From assembly GCA_029259995.1 (NCBI GenBank), contig JAJDEC010000404.1:1-16463 (forward strand): 16,463 nucleotides of DNA, in the 5' to 3' direction. Source of the stretch: Phycisphaerae bacterium. Lineage in GTDB: Bacteria > Planctomycetota > Phycisphaerae > UBA1845 > UTPLA1. Below, piece by piece: positions 1-9,164 of this stretch (positions are counted from its first letter, which is position 1; each line of letters opens with the position of its first letter). The notes under the pieces are model-generated. The model was not told the origin of the DNA. It saw only the letters and a program-made list of their open reading frames with translations, and did not search any database. The position numbers and the translations under genes are program-made.

Positions 1-513
1 ATTTCCGACAAGAACGACGCGTACGTCAATCTTTTTATCACGTATTACACGAACGTTCAGGACCAGGTGCCGCACGTTCCGGAAGAATGTAATCCGCAGG
101 CGGGGCTTGTCCCGTCCGGCGACGACACGCTCGATATCCGCATTGATTCGCTCGACGAGGACATCAGTGTTCGTCGGCTCGGATTTCTTCCAAAAAAGGA
201 AATCCGCGTCAAGAACATCGTCTACTATACGATCAACGTGAACGGCGCGTTTCATAGTGGCCGGCAGGGGGCTCGCCTGGAAATGGCGGACCCGCTGGAT
301 ACGCACCTCTATTATTCCAAAGTAGAGATTATGTTTTCCGGCCGAACACGGAACGACGATCCCGAGCTCGATCGTCGCGCCGCTGAACTGATGAACATGA
401 CGATTGACGCATTGTTCAAGGACTACTGGCCGCCGCGCGGGACGGAGCGCGGCGGATACAAGTCGGCGACATCGGCATCGACCGATTCGATCGCCAACCC
501 GTCCGACAATTAA
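1..513 (+). CDS. epsI: EpsI-like (DUF3485) exosortase-associated protein, C-terminal part
   Basis: The frame is open from the first base, so the 5' end lies outside the window; 170 codons are visible before the TAA stop. Near the visible start is a beta-strand rich stretch (YVNLFITYYT) followed by HVPEEC, Cys at visible codon 30. This is the H-x-P-x-x-C signature of the EpsI/DUF3485 family, which is found next to, or fused to, exosortases. The usual Gly-Trp just after this motif is replaced by AGL. The rest (VYYTINVNG, then a helical end and a polar Ser/Thr-rich tail) fits the family fold. Family members are about 200-220 residues, so roughly 50 or more residues, probably including an N-terminal membrane anchor, are missing upstream. 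EpsI proteins are thought to act at the cytoplasmic membrane or periplasm in exopolysaccharide or exosortase pathways; their biochemistry is not settled. The next gene starts 48 nt downstream, suggesting one operon. I would expect an exosortase gene just upstream. Confidence 0.75.
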   Translation: MSDKNDAYVNLFITYYTNVQDQVPHVPEECNPQAGLVPSGDDTLDIRIDSLDEDISVRRLGFLPKKEIRVKNIVYYTINVNGAFHSGRQGARLEMADPLDTHLYYSKVEIMFSGRTRNDDPELDRRAAELMNMTIDALFKDYWPPRGTERGGYKSATSASTDSIANPSDN

Positions 514-561
514 CGAACGATCAACACGTTTCCAGGTGGGGAGCAAGCGCAGGAATCTGAT

Positions 562-3500
562 ATGGCCAAGAAACTCAATAAATCACTCGTCGGAACTCTC
601 ATCCTCACGCTGATGGTGCTACTCGCCGCCGTCGGTTTTGTTCTCGTTCAGAACCTGCCCGGATCCGATCCAAAGGTCTTCGCCGAAGACGCCAAACGTC
701 TGGAAGCCGCGGAAGAATTCGAGGCCGCGATGAACACCTATCGTCGCGCGTACCTCAAGGATGACACGAAGAACCCCGAGTACCTCGTTTCCGCCGCACG
801 ATGTGCCATCGAGGCGGGCGAGCTGTCCAACGCACGGAGTTTCCTCGGCCAGGCGCTGATCGACGATCCGGCGTACGCGGCCGCGCACACGGCGCAACTC
901 AAGCTTGAGCTGGAGCTCGCAAAACTCTACGGCGGCAACAATCTCTGGCAGCGCGTGCTCGATTGCGCCAACGCCGCGGCGGCGCAATCATCATTGAGCG
1001 AACAGGCCATCACCAACGGCGCTCAGGGCCTGGCGATGCTGGCCCTTTCGGATACGGATTCGAGCTACCGTGAGAAAGGACTGGCCAGACTCCGGCGCGC
1101 GTTCGAGATTGATCCCAAAGAGGCGGACACGATTCAGATCCTGACACGCGAATTGTTGCGATCCGCCAAGGAAAAGGAATTCAAGGGGAATGTCGACGAC
1201 GCGCGAACCGACATGGAGACGGCCTATTCCATGATCGATTCCGCCATTGCAAAGGCGCGGCAGGACGGCACGGAAAAGGAACTCGCGGAGCTCGAGTTCA
1301 CGCGGGCCCAATTGCTGCTCATGGACGACAAGACGGAGGAGAGCGCCGCGATTTTCGAACGCCTTGGAGAATCCACGGTCCTCGAAACGCGCCCGTTGAT
1401 CGCACTCGCCGGAATCTACATGGGGCAGTTCACGACGGACGCGGATGTCGATCTTGAGCGGGCGAAAGGCTATCTAAAAAAGGCGCTCGAACTCGATCCC
1501 GGCAGCGGCAACGCCTATCTGACGCTTGGCGCCATCTACGAATCCCAGAACGCAGAAGTCGAGGATCCTGATGTCAAACGCGAATATCGACAAAAGCTGC
1601 AGGACCTTTACTCGGAAGGCCTCAGCCGAATCAAGCGAACGAATCACTTTCGCGATCGCATCAATAACGAAGCCCGCGTTCTGATGGTCCGCGGACTGTT
1701 CCTGCTGGACATCAACGATGCGCGATCGACGAACGACAAGACGGCCAGCGCCAAGTCGATCGAATCCGCCGAGGGCTGGCTCGACCAGATGAAGGAAGAG
1801 GTCTCAGCCAACTCGGAGATCGTCCTGTTCCTCGAAACACATCTGCTCTACGCCCAGGGAGAAATCCTTCAGGCGACGCGCCAGGGCGAAGCCGCGATGA
1901 AGGCCGCCGGCTCGCGACCCAATGTCCAGTTGCTCCGCCTGATGTCGGATCTTTATTCCCGCCAGAGCCAATGGGGGCGCGTCGAAGAGATGATCGAAAA
2001 AGCGATCAACGCGACGCCACGAAACCCCGATCCCGCGTTGTTCGTCCGAATGGGGCAGGTCCTGCTCCAGCAGGATCGTACCGCCGAGGCACTGCGATAT
2101 CTGAAGCCCGATTCGCCGGAACGGCTGCGCAATGCGATGCTCGAAAACCGCCTCGCATCCGAACTCCGGCTTTCGGCATACCTGAAGCTGGGGCGTACCG
2201 CAGAGGCCGAAGACGAAAATCGACGGCTCGGAACCACGGCGTCCATCGACGATCGGGTTCGAAACATTCTCATGATGGTTTCTCAGAAGGAATTCGACGA
2301 CGCGGAACAAGGGGCCCGGGAACTCTTCGAAGCGAACCCGGACAATCTCAAAGTACTGCAACTCCTGGTGCACACGCTTGAACGATCCGGACAGCGCGAG
2401 GTCGCTCGCGAGATCGTGCAGGACCTGCTCGCCAGGGATCCCGAGAATCGGGACTACAAACTCTTTGAACTCGCACTCGAGCCGCCGTCGGAAGAAAAAG
2501 ATGAGAAGCGGCTCGAATTGGTCGCCGGCATCGAAGATGAGAAATCGCGCTATCTCGAGTATGCACGTTTCTATCGAGAGAAGAACGACATCCCGAAAGA
2601 ACGCGAATACCTCGACAAGGCCGAATCGCTCGACCCGACGAATGCCGGAATCATCGAATCCCAGTTCAGCGCCGCCCTGCGCGAATCCAACTGGACGATC
2701 GCCGGCAAGTACGCGGAGAGATTTGAAGCACTCGATATCGACGGTGCGGGCGGAAAAATCGCCAAAGGTCGCCTCACACTCGCGCGCGGCCAGGCCATGC
2801 ACAATGACAAGAACCCGGACGCCCCGGCGAAGCTTCTTGAGAGTATTCAACTACTTCGAAGCGGTCTCGACATCTATCCGAGCAATTCGATCGGATGGAC
2901 CTATCTCGCCCAGGCCTACATGCTGCTGGGAAACCAGGCCCAGGCGAAGGGCGTCCTCGAGCGCGCCCTTGAGATCAATCCCACGAACGGCCACGCGGCG
3001 CGCATGCGCGCTCAGATCGCCTATGACGAGGACGATGACAAATCGACGCGCCGCTATCTGGCCGTCGCCGAACGTGAATTGCCTGACGATGACTGGTGCA
3101 AACGGATGCGGCAGGTCCTTCAGGAGCGTGAGAACCCGATGTCCGGTATTCCCGGGCGCGTCGAACAGCGCAAGAAAGACCCGGACGACGTCCCCAACCT
3201 CATCATGCTGGCGCAGCTCTATTCGGATCCCTCCGTCGGAGAGTACGAAAAGGCCGAAGCGGTCTACCGCGAAGCGCTGGCGAAGTCCCCCGATGATCTG
3301 GGCCTGCTTCGCCGCGTCGCGAACTTCTTCGCCTCGGAAAACGTGAACCTCCCGCAAGAAGGGGAAAGTCTTCTCAAACAGCGAATGCAGGACGTGGAAG
3401 ACAATCCGACCAAGGCGCTGCTGGCCGTGTCGCTTGCCGAATTCTACGCAACCCAGAATCAATACAACACGGCCGATCGTTACTATCGCCTCGCCATCAG

Positions 3501-5181
3501 TCTTGACGGTTCGGCGCGCATTCTCTCGCTCGCCGCCGATTTCTATCGAAAGTCGAAGCGATACGACGAGTCCATTGCCGCGCTGGAGAAGTTGCTTCAG
3601 ATCAAGGATCTGGACATCGCGTTCGCACAGAACGCCCAGTCTCGAAAAATTGCTGCCCTCCTCGCCATGAACGAACTGGATCGGGCGAAGACTGAGATCG
3701 ATTCGTACATCGCGGACTTTCCCGACGATGATCAGGGAATGATCTACATCGGCGCCTGGCATCGCGTCGCGGGCGACGTCAAACGGGCGGAAGAAGCGTT
3801 CGATCGACATCTGGCGCGCGATCCGGACAACGCTGTCGCCCTCTGGCAGCGCGGTCAACTGCACATGCTGCAGAACAAGTACCAACTCGCTGTCCAGGAC
3901 CTTCAGCGCGCCAAGACCGTCAAGCCCGGCGCTTTTGGCTATCAGCATCGCATTCTTCTCGCCGACGCCTATGTGGAACTCGGTCGCTTTCAGGACGCGA
4001 TCAAGGAGCTCAACGACATCCTCAAGGACGATCCGACGCTGGATCGCATCGCGAAAGCGCTCATCGATACCTACATGCGCGTGCGACCCGCAAGATATCA
4101 GGAAGCGGAAGATCTCATCTATCGATACATGCGGACCTATCCGCGCGACTATCAATGGCCCATGCTGCTCGGGCAGCTCGGCAAGATCTCGCAGGACCTC
4201 AACAAGCGCGTCACGGGATATCTGAAAGCCGCCGAATTGTCGCAGAACCAGCCGGATCCCGTTCGCGAGCTGTTCAGCGCGCTGCGAAGCGCCAACGATG
4301 CGCCTTCGATCATCGCCTATGCAACGCAGAAACTCACGCCGACGACATTGAATCGGGTTCCCGAGGCGATTTCGGATCTTGCGTGGGCATATCATCGTAC
4401 TGGCGACAAGGATCGATGCGTTGAATCCTTCAAGCAATCGCTGTCGGCTGCCGGCGACAACTTCATTCGATACAACAGCATCATCGGCGACATGGCGCAA
4501 CTGCTCGGCCCCCAGGAGGCGCTGGCGCAGATGAAAGCGGCTTCCGACGCCGATTCATCCAACCTGCTCAAGCGACGGGCGCTCGTCCATCTATACTGGA
4601 TTAACCAGAATATTCCCGGAGCGATCGAGGTTTGTAACCAGATTGAGGCCGCGGCGGTTCGTGACGGAGACGCACTTTTCGCGCATATCGCCAAGGGAAT
4701 GCTCTACAACGCCCAGCAGAACTACACGAAATCGCGGGATGAATATGAGGCCGCGCTGTCCATTGATTCAAACCATCCGATGCTGCTGAACAATCTTTCG
4801 TTCCTGCTCGCCGAGTCGATGAACCTGCCGGCCGAAGCGCTGCCGCATGCGAAGAAGGCAAGCCGATTGCAGCCTAACAACCCTGATATCCTCGATACCT
4901 ACGGCTGGATCCAGGCGATGAACGGCCAGCTTGGGGAGGCGGAAGGCACACTGCTTCGCGCCCTCGATCTGGACAGCAAGCACATCGACGTGCTTGTTCA
5001 CCTCGCGAAACTTCACGCCAAACGCGGCGATTGCGATGATGCGCGTCGTCGGCTGAAGTATGTGAACGAAGTGATTGAGCAACGAATATCCCAAGGCGAA
5101 GAACAAGCCGTGCAGCGCGAATTGCCGAAGATAAAGGAGGCCTTGGAACAGGTCGAACGTGACTGCGGAAAGTCGCCCTGA
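562..5181 (+). CDS. Giant membrane-anchored TPR-repeat protein (PrsT-like)
   Basis: This is a 1539-residue protein. Residues 1-8 are basic (MAKKLNKS) and residues 9-31 form one hydrophobic segment without a lipobox Cys, so it is most likely a signal anchor with the rest in the periplasm. The remainder is almost wholly alpha-helical TPR-type repeats. Typical repeat pieces are ALELDPGSGNAYLTLGAIYE (around 310), ALEINPTNGHAARMRAQIAY (around 805), ALSIDSNHPMLLNNLSFLL (around 1400) and ALDLDSKHIDVLVHLAKLHA near the C terminus. It has no enzymatic motif, so a scaffold role is likely. In exosortase/PEP-CTERM loci a large TPR protein (PrsT) has an equivalent place beside Wzz-type and EpsI-type genes, but this one is much longer than the roughly 900 residues I recall for PrsT and is not a lipoprotein. 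The start is supported by AGGA at 551-554, about 7 nt before ATG. Inferred role: periplasmic scaffold for polymer assembly or export. Confidence 0.85.
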   Translation: MAKKLNKSLVGTLILTLMVLLAAVGFVLVQNLPGSDPKVFAEDAKRLEAAEEFEAAMNTYRRAYLKDDTKNPEYLVSAARCAIEAGELSNARSFLGQALIDDPAYAAAHTAQLKLELELAKLYGGNNLWQRVLDCANAAAAQSSLSEQAITNGAQGLAMLALSDTDSSYREKGLARLRRAFEIDPKEADTIQILTRELLRSAKEKEFKGNVDDARTDMETAYSMIDSAIAKARQDGTEKELAELEFTRAQLLLMDDKTEESAAIFERLGESTVLETRPLIALAGIYMGQFTTDADVDLERAKGYLKKALELDPGSGNAYLTLGAIYESQNAEVEDPDVKREYRQKLQDLYSEGLSRIKRTNHFRDRINNEARVLMVRGLFLLDINDARSTNDKTASAKSIESAEGWLDQMKEEVSANSEIVLFLETHLLYAQGEILQATRQGEAAMKAAGSRPNVQLLRLMSDLYSRQSQWGRVEEMIEKAINATPRNPDPALFVRMGQVLLQQDRTAEALRYLKPDSPERLRNAMLENRLASELRLSAYLKLGRTAEAEDENRRLGTTASIDDRVRNILMMVSQKEFDDAEQGARELFEANPDNLKVLQLLVHTLERSGQREVAREIVQDLLARDPENRDYKLFELALEPPSEEKDEKRLELVAGIEDEKSRYLEYARFYREKNDIPKEREYLDKAESLDPTNAGIIESQFSAALRESNWTIAGKYAERFEALDIDGAGGKIAKGRLTLARGQAMHNDKNPDAPAKLLESIQLLRSGLDIYPSNSIGWTYLAQAYMLLGNQAQAKGVLERALEINPTNGHAARMRAQIAYDEDDDKSTRRYLAVAERELPDDDWCKRMRQVLQERENPMSGIPGRVEQRKKDPDDVPNLIMLAQLYSDPSVGEYEKAEAVYREALAKSPDDLGLLRRVANFFASENVNLPQEGESLLKQRMQDVEDNPTKALLAVSLAEFYATQNQYNTADRYYRLAISLDGSARILSLAADFYRKSKRYDESIAALEKLLQIKDLDIAFAQNAQSRKIAALLAMNELDRAKTEIDSYIADFPDDDQGMIYIGAWHRVAGDVKRAEEAFDRHLARDPDNAVALWQRGQLHMLQNKYQLAVQDLQRAKTVKPGAFGYQHRILLADAYVELGRFQDAIKELNDILKDDPTLDRIAKALIDTYMRVRPARYQEAEDLIYRYMRTYPRDYQWPMLLGQLGKISQDLNKRVTGYLKAAELSQNQPDPVRELFSALRSANDAPSIIAYATQKLTPTTLNRVPEAISDLAWAYHRTGDKDRCVESFKQSLSAAGDNFIRYNSIIGDMAQLLGPQEALAQMKAASDADSSNLLKRRALVHLYWINQNIPGAIEVCNQIEAAAVRDGDALFAHIAKGMLYNAQQNYTKSRDEYEAALSIDSNHPMLLNNLSFLLAESMNLPAEALPHAKKASRLQPNNPDILDTYGWIQAMNGQLGEAEGTLLRALDLDSKHIDVLVHLAKLHAKRGDCDDARRRLKYVNEVIEQRISQGEEQAVQRELPKIKEALEQVERDCGKSP

Positions 5182-5185
5182 ATCG

Positions 5186-5206
5186 ATCGCGCATATACTG
5201 CGCGAT
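5186..5206 (+). other. Perfect 8-bp hairpin between TPR and BY-kinase genes
   Basis: Five bases after the TPR stop codon the sequence forms a perfect stem: ATCGCGCA (5186-5193), loop TATAC, TGCGCGAT (5199-5206). No T-tract follows, so it is a poor intrinsic terminator. It may mark an mRNA processing site, 3'-end stabiliser or partial attenuator within the operon. The function is not known. Confidence 0.35.
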
Positions 5207-5283
5207 GTCGCCGTATTCTCCATGTCGCAGAATCGACACGGCGAATACGACACACTGTAAGGAATGGCGAAGAGGTAGACTGA

Positions 5284-8070
5284 ATGACGACGCTGACGGC
5301 GGCAACTCCGACTTTCGGCGGCGGCACACTGATTGCCGGCGCTGCGCCCGCTTCACCCGTACAACACGCGGGCGCGTTCTCGCTTGCTGACATTTGGCGG
5401 ATCATTCGCCAGCGAATGCTGTTCATTATCCTCCTGGGAACATTCTTCACATCTCTGGGCGTCGGCGGTGTCCTGCTCTGGTATTTCAAGTATCCCGGAT
5501 TCGCCGCGGAAGCCTACGTCCAGGTGACGTCGCTGACGGCGGTCGATCCGATGGAGGACATGAGCCGAAGCTACGTCGATAACCAGGCGATACGACGCGA
5601 AATACAGAACCAGGCGTTGCTCGTCACGGGCCCGACGGTTCTCCAGGCCGCCATCAAGAACCCCAACCTGCGTGACACACGCTGGTTCCGTGAAGCGACC
5701 GTCGAAGCGCAAAGCAAGAACGAGAGCGTCGACGACTTGCTTGAGGACGTCCTGTCCGTCTCGCCGATTCGCGAGTCAAACCTGATCCGAGTGGCCGCGA
5801 CATGGCGAATCCCCGGCGAAGTGCCAAAGATCGTCAATACGGTCATCGATGAATACATCAAGATCGTTAACAAGCGGATGGAAGCCAGCATCTACGAACA
5901 GATGCAGGACATGGCCGGCGAGCTTGAACGTGCCCAGACACTTCTCAAGTCCAAGACGGACGAAATCGAAAGCTACATTCAGTCTTCCAAACACGGACCG
6001 CTTGGCATTCAGATCGATATGGAAGTCGCCGAGCTGCAGGGGCACGTGACGGATCTCGAACTCCTTGTCGAGAATCTTCGATCCGTCTGGAACGAAATGA
6101 AGACAATGCGTCCCGAGGACGTCCCCATCGATCAACAGATGCAGGAGTTGATCCAGTCTGATCCGAAAATCCAGCGGCTTGAGCTTCAGGTCCAGGACTC
6201 CCGGCGCAATCTCGATCTCGTCGCCGAGCGATTCATGGCAAACCACTCCATGCACAAGTCCGCAAAGGCGGCCTATGAAACGGCGTTTCAGAATCTGGAG
6301 TCGGCGCGGGCCCAGCGCATCGTGGACTTCCGGCGTCGCCGTATCGAAGAGGCGAAGCGAAACTACACGCGCGCCACGGACACGCTCGTCCATATCAAGG
6401 AAAAACTGGATCGGGCATTGCAGGAGCAGCGCGACAAGGACAATGGGCTTCAGCGACTGCAGGCTCTCCACGACGAGAAGGCCGTCCTCACACGACAATT
6501 CGAACTCCTGAGCGAAAAAAAGAGCAAGCTGGAGATTCAGAACCGACAGGAAAAGAAGGTTCGAATCGAAATCGTCCAGTTTGCCGTCACCCCGAACCGA
6601 ATCAGCAGCCCGAATCTTTCATTCTGGCTTCTCGCCAGCCCCATGCTGGGCTTCGGCCTCAGCTGCGGTCTCGCGTTCCTGCTCGATCTCACGGACAAGT
6701 CCATCCGGACGCCGCGTGATGTGTCCAGAACGCAGTTGCCCGTTCTGGGAACGATTCCATCAACGGACGACGACGAAGTCGTCTTCGAACGCGTGGAGAC
6801 GGCGTGTCTCGACGCACCGCATTCCGTTGTTGCAGAGGCGTTCCGAAGTCTGCGGGCCAATCTGTTCTTCAGTGCGCCGGCGGAACAGCAGGGCGTCATT
6901 CTTGTCACAAGCCCCGGTGGCGATAACGGCAAGACGACGATTGCAACCAATCTCGCGATCTCGATCGCATTGAGCGGCCGGCGCGTGCTGTTGGTGGACG
7001 CGAACTTCCGCCGCGCCGCATTGCCGACGATTTTCCCGAACGCTCGTCACGAAGGCCTGAGCAATATCCTCATTGGGCAGGGCCAGCTCCGGGACTACGT
7101 GTCGCAGACACACGTGCCCGGTCTGGACATCCTCGGCGCCGGACCGATCCCGCCGAACCCCGCCGAATTGCTCGGCAGCAGCTATCTGCGCGACGTCATC
7201 GTCGATGCGCGATCCCGCTACGACCAGGTCATCTTCGATGGTCCACCGGTTCTGCTCGTCAGCGACGCCATGGTGCTCGCCGGCGCCGTGGACGGCTGTC
7301 TCCTCGTTTGCGAATACCGACGCACGTCGCGTGGAGCCCTGCAGCGATCGCGAACCAACCTCGAGGCCATCAACGCGAGAATCTTCGGCGCTGTGCTGAA
7401 CAAAGTCGAAGGCCGTCGCGGCGGTTACTATCGCAAGCAATATCGTGACTACTATGTCTACCAGGAGCCCGATGAGGAACTCGGCAATCGGGAGAAGCTG
7501 GATGTCACGGCCCTCTCGAATGCAACGGCGCCGTCCGAAACCGACGACTACGCGGAGACGACGGAACCTGATCGATTCGACGATACGCCGCACGGCGGCA
7601 GCGGAGGCAGCGGCGGGGCCGATGAGGCCGAATCCTACGGAATCGACGAATCGGCCGAAGTGCAGGGCCTGGACGAGCTTGAAGATGTGCCTCCGACTAC
7701 AGAGGCCTCGATCGTCACGGAAGCCCCCGAAACGATCGTCGAGACTGCGCCGACCGCCGAGACGCGGTCGCCGACAACGCCGAAAGTCCCCGATGTGGAG
7801 CTGTCCGATCTCGATCTGGGCAGCCTTCCCGATCTCAGCGATCTGGAACAGCTCGACATCAAGACAGAGTTCGACATCGAAACGCCGCCGGCGCCACCGC
7901 GCCGATCGGACGACACGAACTTTGGCGCTCGCCCCGACGAAGATGCGCTCGACCTTGAGAATCTGGCCGACGAAATGGAAGAACTCGACAGCGAGGACTT
8001 CCGCATCGACGATCGCTTCGATCTCGGCGATGATTCCACCGGGGACGATGAGCCCGATACCCGACAGTAG
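5284..8070 (+). CDS. Wzz/BY-kinase: polysaccharide chain-length protein fused to tyrosine autokinase
   Basis: This 928-residue protein has the two-part Wzc/ExoP layout. Transmembrane segment 1 is at about 45-68, then a long coiled-coil periplasmic region to about 440, and transmembrane segment 2 at about 447-469. The cytoplasmic CpsD/CapB-like P-loop domain runs from about 510 to 705. Its motifs are the P-loop GGDNGKTT (545-552), Walker A' LLVDANFRR with Asp572, and Walker B VIFDGPP with Asp652. A tyrosine cluster follows (six Tyr between 715 and 726), the site where such kinases autophosphorylate. Two oddities are seen: the second Asp of the usual D-x-D-x-R Walker A' is Asn574, and about 200 residues follow the Tyr cluster, starting with a Gly-Ser linker and very rich in Asp and Glu, where homologues normally end. 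The family controls length and export of surface polysaccharides through phosphorylation cycles. AGAGGT at 5271-5276 sits 7 nt before ATG. It is cotranscribed with its neighbours. Confidence 0.92.
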   Translation: MTTLTAATPTFGGGTLIAGAAPASPVQHAGAFSLADIWRIIRQRMLFIILLGTFFTSLGVGGVLLWYFKYPGFAAEAYVQVTSLTAVDPMEDMSRSYVDNQAIRREIQNQALLVTGPTVLQAAIKNPNLRDTRWFREATVEAQSKNESVDDLLEDVLSVSPIRESNLIRVAATWRIPGEVPKIVNTVIDEYIKIVNKRMEASIYEQMQDMAGELERAQTLLKSKTDEIESYIQSSKHGPLGIQIDMEVAELQGHVTDLELLVENLRSVWNEMKTMRPEDVPIDQQMQELIQSDPKIQRLELQVQDSRRNLDLVAERFMANHSMHKSAKAAYETAFQNLESARAQRIVDFRRRRIEEAKRNYTRATDTLVHIKEKLDRALQEQRDKDNGLQRLQALHDEKAVLTRQFELLSEKKSKLEIQNRQEKKVRIEIVQFAVTPNRISSPNLSFWLLASPMLGFGLSCGLAFLLDLTDKSIRTPRDVSRTQLPVLGTIPSTDDDEVVFERVETACLDAPHSVVAEAFRSLRANLFFSAPAEQQGVILVTSPGGDNGKTTIATNLAISIALSGRRVLLVDANFRRAALPTIFPNARHEGLSNILIGQGQLRDYVSQTHVPGLDILGAGPIPPNPAELLGSSYLRDVIVDARSRYDQVIFDGPPVLLVSDAMVLAGAVDGCLLVCEYRRTSRGALQRSRTNLEAINARIFGAVLNKVEGRRGGYYRKQYRDYYVYQEPDEELGNREKLDVTALSNATAPSETDDYAETTEPDRFDDTPHGGSGGSGGADEAESYGIDESAEVQGLDELEDVPPTTEASIVTEAPETIVETAPTAETRSPTTPKVPDVELSDLDLGSLPDLSDLEQLDIKTEFDIETPPAPPRRSDDTNFGARPDEDALDLENLADEMEELDSEDFRIDDRFDLGDDSTGDDEPDTRQ

Positions 8071-8103
8071 CACGCGGGCCGGCCCCGAAAGGAGCACGCG
8101 CCC

Positions 8104-9120
8104 ATGAGCGAAGATCGCCGCCCCCCCGATCAACAGGTTGAACTCGCGCGGAAATTGTTGCGCGAACAATCCGACGCGCTCAACGTCCTGGCTGACTCCC
8201 TGACAAACGCATTCGCCGAAGCGGTTTCGCTGATCCGCGACTCGGACCAGACGATGGTCGTTACGGGCATCGGCAAGAGCGGTCTGATCGCACGCAAGGC
8301 GGCCGCAACCCTCGCAAGCACGGGCACGCCCGCGATGTTCATGCATCCCGTTGAAGGCCTCCACGGTGATCTGGGCGCCGTATCCCCTGGCGCCGTCCTG
8401 CTCGCACTGTCAAAGAGCGGCGAAACCGAAGAGCTCAACAAGTTCGTGCATCACTTTCGACGCGTCGGCGGCCGCGTCATCGGCATTTGCGAACTTCCGA
8501 CATCTCAACTGGCGCAGCTTTCCGATATTCATCTGGCGCTGCCGAAGCTGCCCGAATCCGGACCGCTCGGGCTCGCGCCGACAACGAGTACACTCATTAC
8601 GCTTGCACTCTGCGACGCTGTTGCGATGGTGCTTCTGGATTTGCGGCGATTTCGCGAAGAGGACTTCGCCAACTTTCATCCGGACGGTAGCCTGGGGCGC
8701 CGCCTGCTGCTTCGGGCTTCCGACGTCATGCATGCCGGCGATGAACTTCCCGCCGTCAAGACGATCGCCCCCTTCAACGACTTGATTCTCGAAGTCACGA
8801 GTCGCCATTTAGGGATGGCGTGCATCGTTGACGATAGAGGAGTGTTGTCGGGTGTATTTACTGACGGCGATTTGCGGCGGCTGCTGACGCGCTGCGAAAC
8901 GCCGGCACGGCTTTCGGCGGAAGAAGCTTGGCGATTGAGCCGTCGTGATCCCAATGAGCCGCAGGTGAAATGCTCTACCGTGTCGCCGGACACGCTCGCC
9001 GTCGAATGCCTGCGGCTGATGCGCGAAAGCGAGATCACGGTATTGATCGTGTCGGACGACGGAACGAAGCCGCGAGGGATCGTGCGGCTGCAGGACATCG
9101 TGAGAGCGGGGCTGGGTTGA
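8104..9120 (+). CDS. kpsF: D-arabinose-5-phosphate isomerase, KpsF/GutQ/KdsD family
   Basis: The family enzyme interconverts D-ribulose-5-phosphate and D-arabinose-5-phosphate, the first step towards Kdo and related 3-deoxy sugars in lipopolysaccharide or capsule. The 338-residue length matches KdsD/KpsF closely. The SIS domain (about 35-180) carries GIGKSG (55-60), ASTGTPA (71-77), HPVEGLHGDLG (81-91), SKSGETEEL and PLGLAPTTST (154-163). The four residues important in E. coli KdsD (Lys59, Glu111, Glu152, His193) have counterparts at Lys58, Glu110, Glu151 and His192 with a constant shift of one. A pair of CBS domains fills 205-338, starting at DVMHAGDELP. AAGGAG at 8089-8094 lies 9 nt before ATG, and only 33 nt separate it from the BY-kinase gene, so it belongs to the same operon. 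Some paralogues use other sugar phosphates; substrate cannot be fixed from sequence. No kdsA, kdsB or kdsC is visible here. Confidence 0.93.
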   Translation: MSEDRRPPDQQVELARKLLREQSDALNVLADSLTNAFAEAVSLIRDSDQTMVVTGIGKSGLIARKAAATLASTGTPAMFMHPVEGLHGDLGAVSPGAVLLALSKSGETEELNKFVHHFRRVGGRVIGICELPTSQLAQLSDIHLALPKLPESGPLGLAPTTSTLITLALCDAVAMVLLDLRRFREEDFANFHPDGSLGRRLLLRASDVMHAGDELPAVKTIAPFNDLILEVTSRHLGMACIVDDRGVLSGVFTDGDLRRLLTRCETPARLSAEEAWRLSRRDPNEPQVKCSTVSPDTLAVECLRLMRESEITVLIVSDDGTKPRGIVRLQDIVRAGLG

Positions 9121-9164
9121 TCGCGAAACCGCCATCAAATCCGCCCGGGACAGACAGGGCGGCA

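Noticed and set aside
2851..4500. 549-codon open frame on the minus strand opposite the TPR gene
   Set aside because: It mirrors the codon bias of the strongly supported TPR gene, has no recognisable domain and lies wholly inside it.
6760..8364. 534-codon open frame on the minus strand opposite the BY-kinase and kpsF start
   Set aside because: It spans two clear plus-strand genes and their ribosome site, and its translation is low-complexity without motifs.
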